A stretch of 64,000 bases of DNA from Pacificispira sp965223125 (GTDB taxonomy: Bacteria; Pseudomonadota; Alphaproteobacteria; UBA8366; Aestuariispiraceae), in contig OZ244984.1 in the NCBI GenBank assembly GCA_965223125.1, positions 1,054,001 to 1,118,000 on the forward strand, read 5' to 3'. How positions within the stretch are numbered: position 1 is the stretch's first letter; each line of letters opens with the position of its first letter. Shown here one piece after another: positions 60,909-64,000 of this stretch. Under the pieces are notes generated by a model that did no database searches, was not told the origin of the DNA, and saw only the letters and a program-made list of their open reading frames with translations. Made by a program: the position numbers and the translations under genes.

Positions 60909-62408
60909 GTGACGCATCATTTGATATCCTGCCCGATACAAGGCCTGAACGGGAGCATTTTCAGCGCAGACCGGATGCGGCCCCTGCTCCACGCCACGGG
61001 TTTCTGTGCAGTGCTCATGCTGGCAGCCTGTGCCGGGGGCGGTCAATCGGTCTTCGGTGGTGGTCCGAAAGGACCGGGCCTCGGTACGACGGTTGGATCC
61101 GGCCAGGCCACGGATGGTGCCAGCCGCGGTGATGCCCCGGAAGGTACCCCGTCCCAGCCCGGATCGCTGGCATTCCCGGATGGCGGTACGTTCATTCTGG
61201 GTGATACCGGAATGTCCAGTCCGCCCCCCGATGCGGTGCGCACCATAGACGGCATTCCCGTGGCGATCCTGGTGCCACTGACCGGGCGACTGGCCGGTCC
61301 CGGCAAGGCGCTCCTGGAAGGGGCACAGATGGCCCTGTTCGATGTTGGAAATCCGGATTTCAGGCTGGTACCCTTTGATACCGGCGGAACGCCGCTTGGT
61401 GCGGAACAGGCGGCACGGGAAGCAGTGAACCAGGGCGCACGCCTGATCATCGGGCCGCTGCTTGCGGATTCCGTTGCGGCGGTTCGACCGATTGCGGAGG
61501 CCGCCAGGATCAAGGTCGTTGCCTTCTCCAATTCGACACGCGTTGCGGGCGGGCCGGTCTATCTGGCCGGGTTCACCCCGGAAGAACAGATCGACGCCAT
61601 CGTTGCCAACAGCATGGCCGAAGGCCGGATGCGCTTTGCCATTCTGGCACCCTCCAATGATTACGGAAACGTCTCCGTCGATGCACTCCGCGCGTCTGTT
61701 TCCGCGCGGGGCGGGGAATTCTCCCGTGTTGCCTTCTACGATCCGGAAAGCCTTGATTTCGCCGATCAGATTCAGCGCCTCTCAGACTATAATCAACGCG
61801 TCAGCGCCCTGCGTCAGCAACGCCGGTTGCTGGAAGCACAGGGGGATCAGGCCGCCCGGCAGGCACTCAAGCGCCTGGAGGTTCAGGATACCTGGGGCGA
61901 CCCGCCTTTCGATGCCCTGGTCCTACCGGTGCTGAGCCTTCAGACGCTTCAGATACTCTCGGCCCAGCTTGCCTATTACGACGTGGATCAGCCCGCTGTG
62001 CGCATCCTGGGTCTGCAGCGCTGGGATGAGTTTCCCAATCTTGCATCCGAGCCGGGACTTGTCGGCAGCCGCTATCCGGCCCCCCGCTCGGCCTATCGCG
62101 ACCAGTTCGAGGCGCGTTACGAAGCCCTCTACGGGCATGCACCGACCGATCTTTCCGCGCTGGCCTATGATGTGACCGCCGTCGCGGCCGCACTGTCCGG
62201 CAGAGTTGGCGGTGGATCGCGCTTCGATACGGCTACCCTGACGGATCCGCAGGGCTTCATCGGTGCGGATGGTCTGTTCCGTTTCCGTGAAAATGGCATC
62301 GTGCAGCGCAGCTTTGCGATCATGGAAATTCAGCGGTCCGGTACTGTCGTAATTCAGCAGGCCCCGGATCGCTTCCCCCCGGATCCCGCCGAACAGCCGC
62401 TGTCCTGA
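60909..62408 (+). CDS. LpoA/LppC-like penicillin-binding protein activator lipoprotein
   Basis: This 499-residue protein (from the GTG at 60909, GGGAG upstream) has a lipoprotein signal ending LMLAAC, a Gly/Pro-rich linker and a type I periplasmic-binding-protein fold (VAILVPLTGRLAGPGKALLE, GARLIIGPLLADSVAAVRPI, FAILAPSNDYGNVSVDALRA). LpoA in gammaproteobacteria activates PBP1a; the alphaproteobacterial form is taken to have a similar role. ATG at 60975 is an alternative start that gives a more usual signal peptide length. Confidence 0.88.
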   Translation: MTHHLISCPIQGLNGSIFSADRMRPLLHATGFCAVLMLAACAGGGQSVFGGGPKGPGLGTTVGSGQATDGASRGDAPEGTPSQPGSLAFPDGGTFILGDTGMSSPPPDAVRTIDGIPVAILVPLTGRLAGPGKALLEGAQMALFDVGNPDFRLVPFDTGGTPLGAEQAAREAVNQGARLIIGPLLADSVAAVRPIAEAARIKVVAFSNSTRVAGGPVYLAGFTPEEQIDAIVANSMAEGRMRFAILAPSNDYGNVSVDALRASVSARGGEFSRVAFYDPESLDFADQIQRLSDYNQRVSALRQQRRLLEAQGDQAARQALKRLEVQDTWGDPPFDALVLPVLSLQTLQILSAQLAYYDVDQPAVRILGLQRWDEFPNLASEPGLVGSRYPAPRSAYRDQFEARYEALYGHAPTDLSALAYDVTAVAAALSGRVGGGSRFDTATLTDPQGFIGADGLFRFRENGIVQRSFAIMEIQRSGTVVIQQAPDRFPPDPAEQPLS

Positions 62409-62510
62409 AAAGCCATGTCCTAAGGATGACCGATCTCCGGTACATTGATTTCACGAAAGGGTCGATTGTGGCTGGAATTGCCAGACGGAAGCGTCTATAA
62501 GCCACCCCGC

Positions 62511-62587
62511 GCGCCCGTAGCTCAGCTGGATAGAGCGTTGCCCTCCGAAGGCAAAGGCCACAGGTTCGAATCCTGTCGGGCGCACCA
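62511..62587 (+). tRNA. tRNA-Arg (anticodon CCG)
   Basis: The cloverleaf is clear: acceptor GCGCCCG pairs with CGGGCGC, followed by a discriminator A and an encoded CCA. The D-arm contains AGCTCAGCTGGATAGAGC, the anticodon loop CTCCGAA gives CCG for the codon CGG, and the T-loop reads GGTTCGAATCC. It is 77 bases long including CCA. Confidence 0.96.
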
Positions 62588-62677
62588 TTTTTCCTAAAAT
62601 CGAATTGGCGCCCCGGTTTTGGTTCGACATCCCTTCTGGATGGCACACCATTTCTTTATTCTGTCCTTCAGAATCCC

Positions 62678-63400
62678 CTAATACATGTGCTGGCCGCCAT
62701 TGATCGACAGTGTCGACCCGGTGACGAAACCGCCCTCATCGGAGACGAGGAAGAGGACACCGCGGGCGATCTCCGTTGCCTGGCCCAGACGACCGACCGG
62801 GATCTTGGCGACGATCTTTTCCAGCACATCGGCAGGCACGGCGCGGACCATTTCAGTATCGATATAGCCGGGTGCGATGGCGTTGACGGTGATCCCGACC
62901 CGTGCGCCTTCCTGAGCCAGCGCCTTTGTGAAGCCGTGGATGCCGGACTTGGCGGCGGCATAGTTCACCTGGCCGTATTGCCCGGCCTGGCCGTTGATCG
63001 ATCCGATATTGACGATCCGACCGAATTTGCGCGCCCGCATGCCGTCGATCACGGCACGGCAGCAGTTGAAGCAGGAACCCAGATTGGTATCCAGCACCGC
63101 CTGCCATTCCGCGACGCTCATCCGGTGCATGGTGCCATCCCGGGTGATCCCGGCATTGTTCACCAGGACATCAATGGGTCCCAGATCGCTTTCGATCTGT
63201 TTCATTGCGGTCTGCACCACATCGAAATCCGAGACGTCGAATTTGTAGACGGCGATGCCGGTTTCCGCCTTGAACGCATTCGCCTTCTCATCATTCCCGG
63301 CATAATTCGCTGCGACGGTATAGCCCGCATCGCGCAAAGCCGTTGAAATGGAGGCCCCGATGCCCCGCGTGCCGCCTGTTACCACTGCCACTCTGCTCAT
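62678..63400 (-). CDS. phaB: Acetoacetyl-CoA reductase (polyhydroxyalkanoate synthesis)
   Basis: This 240-residue short-chain dehydrogenase reduces acetoacetyl-CoA to (R)-3-hydroxybutyryl-CoA with NADPH. Signatures: VTGGTRGIGASIS (cofactor motif), VLVNNAGITRDGTMHRM, the Ser and Tyr-x3-Lys in GSINGQAGQYGQVNYAAAKS, and NAIAPGYIDTEMVRAV. It is the standard PhaB length. PhaA, its usual partner, is not in the window; upstream is an uncharacterised small gene. Confidence 0.94.
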   Translation of the reverse strand: MSRVAVVTGGTRGIGASISTALRDAGYTVAANYAGNDEKANAFKAETGIAVYKFDVSDFDVVQTAMKQIESDLGPIDVLVNNAGITRDGTMHRMSVAEWQAVLDTNLGSCFNCCRAVIDGMRARKFGRIVNIGSINGQAGQYGQVNYAAAKSGIHGFTKALAQEGARVGITVNAIAPGYIDTEMVRAVPADVLEKIVAKIPVGRLGQATEIARGVLFLVSDEGGFVTGSTLSINGGQHMY

Positions 63401-63511
63401 CCAGAAGTCCTCCCGTTTGAATTTTTTACCCGCCGAGATTGAAGGCGTCCGGCGGGGTCAGTCTGGCATATTCTCCACGCGAATGCGACAGTGCGTCGAC
63501 ATTCGCCTCTC

Positions 63512-63904
63512 TCAGCCTTTATGGCGAGATAGGGCCCGAATGAGAAGGGTCAATTCATCCCGCTCGAAACTGAGGTCTTCAACGTCGTCAGGATTGTCGG
63601 TTTTTGCCAGTCGCGCCTTGATCTGGCGCAATACCTTTTCCAGTTCCTGCCGCACGATGGCACGCTCCCCAGCGGAAACATCCTCCAGGATCACCTCCTG
63701 ATCCATCATCAGATTGGCAAAGGCGTCCATGTCATGCTTGCCGAGATCGACCAGTCGCGCATCGAGATCGACCCAGGTATCCTCCCATTTGTCATAGAGC
63801 GTTTTGATCGCGGAGCCCTTGCCGCCGCCATGGATTTTGAGAGTTTCCTCCATGCCGACCATCAGCCGCACGAATTGCCAGACATCCAAAGTCAGATCAG
63901 CCAT
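63512..63904 (-). CDS. Conserved hypothetical protein, helix-rich
   Basis: This 130-residue soluble protein reads as helices and has no signal or membrane segment: MADLTLDVWQFVRLMVGMEE, YDKWEDTWVDLDARLVDLGK, AGERAIVRQELEKVLRQIKA. I do not recognise the family. It lies on the same strand as phaB, 111 bases upstream of it, so the two may be cotranscribed, and a GC-rich hairpin falls between them. Confidence 0.6.
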   Translation of the reverse strand: MADLTLDVWQFVRLMVGMEETLKIHGGGKGSAIKTLYDKWEDTWVDLDARLVDLGKHDMDAFANLMMDQEVILEDVSAGERAIVRQELEKVLRQIKARLAKTDNPDDVEDLSFERDELTLLIRALSRHKG

Positions 63905-64000
63905 TCAGTCCTCGTTTCAGATCATTCGATAACACCGGTCCCAACCTAGCCGTAAGCGAACGGTCAGGAAACCGTCCCGATTTCGTAACAGAAGCCTGTT

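Noticed and set aside
63430..63457. CCCGCCG / CGGCGGG hairpin as a terminator before phaB
   Set aside because: A-rich rather than T-rich sequence follows it on the minus strand, so it does not fit an intrinsic terminator in the gene direction.

Overview
The window reads as a GC-rich alphaproteobacterial chromosome segment, probably a marine or saline Rhodospirillales-like heterotroph. Signs are the trpB-trpA-accD-folC gene string, NfuA, YraN and GshB with a BON lipoprotein, IalB, a NDUFS6-type zinc-finger protein with an NDUFAF5-like methyltransferase, PhaB, and many TRAP transporters. The genus cannot be fixed from this sequence alone.

Region 1 (1-9.9 kb) starts with a damaged TolQ/ExbB/MotA-type proton-channel gene. 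A quaternary-amine or osmolyte locus follows: a GlxA/AraC regulator divergent from a Rieske oxygenase and a GMC (choline-dehydrogenase-type) oxidoreductase. Convergent to it lies a DctP-DctQ-DctM TRAP transporter with a downstream universal stress protein, the same layout as the ectoine importer TeaABCD, controlled by a MocR-type regulator. Region 2 (10-21 kb) has a HAL/PAL-family lyase whose MIO tripeptide reads A-S-D, a TetR-YciI-Tag operon with an operator inside its promoter, and a GntR-regulated TAXI TRAP transporter facing a DmdA-like folate-dependent demethylase, then a LysR regulator.

Region 3 (21-49 kb) is mostly core: a Bax-like glucosaminidase, nfuA, folC-accD-trpA-trpB, comF, a four-module rhodanese, the NDUFAF5/NDUFS6-like pair, an ABC ATPase with a lipase, two aminotransferases, an SLC13 permease, IalB and PAS proteins, a sorbosone-dehydrogenase-like protein, pgk, a ClC channel, an EamA exporter and an HtrA-like protein that has lost its catalytic triad. 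Region 4 (49-54 kb) is a uvrD-type helicase followed by an IS5-type transposase remnant and an AT-rich foreign patch. The patch carries an AbiEii-like nucleotidyltransferase, an overlapping 54-residue ORF and a perfect 52-bp palindrome. Region 5 (54-64 kb) returns to native sequence: an esterase, a membrane protein, a tail-anchored pseudokinase, gshB, a SirB1-like protein, a BON lipoprotein, yraN, an LpoA-like lipoprotein, tRNA-Arg(CCG), phaB and a small conserved protein.

The best candidates for new biology are the A-S-D lyase, the AT-rich nucleotidyltransferase cassette with its palindrome, the pseudokinase, the pseudoprotease, and the two TRAP loci with their visible regulatory sites. I saw no CRISPR array, rRNA operon or intact prophage.
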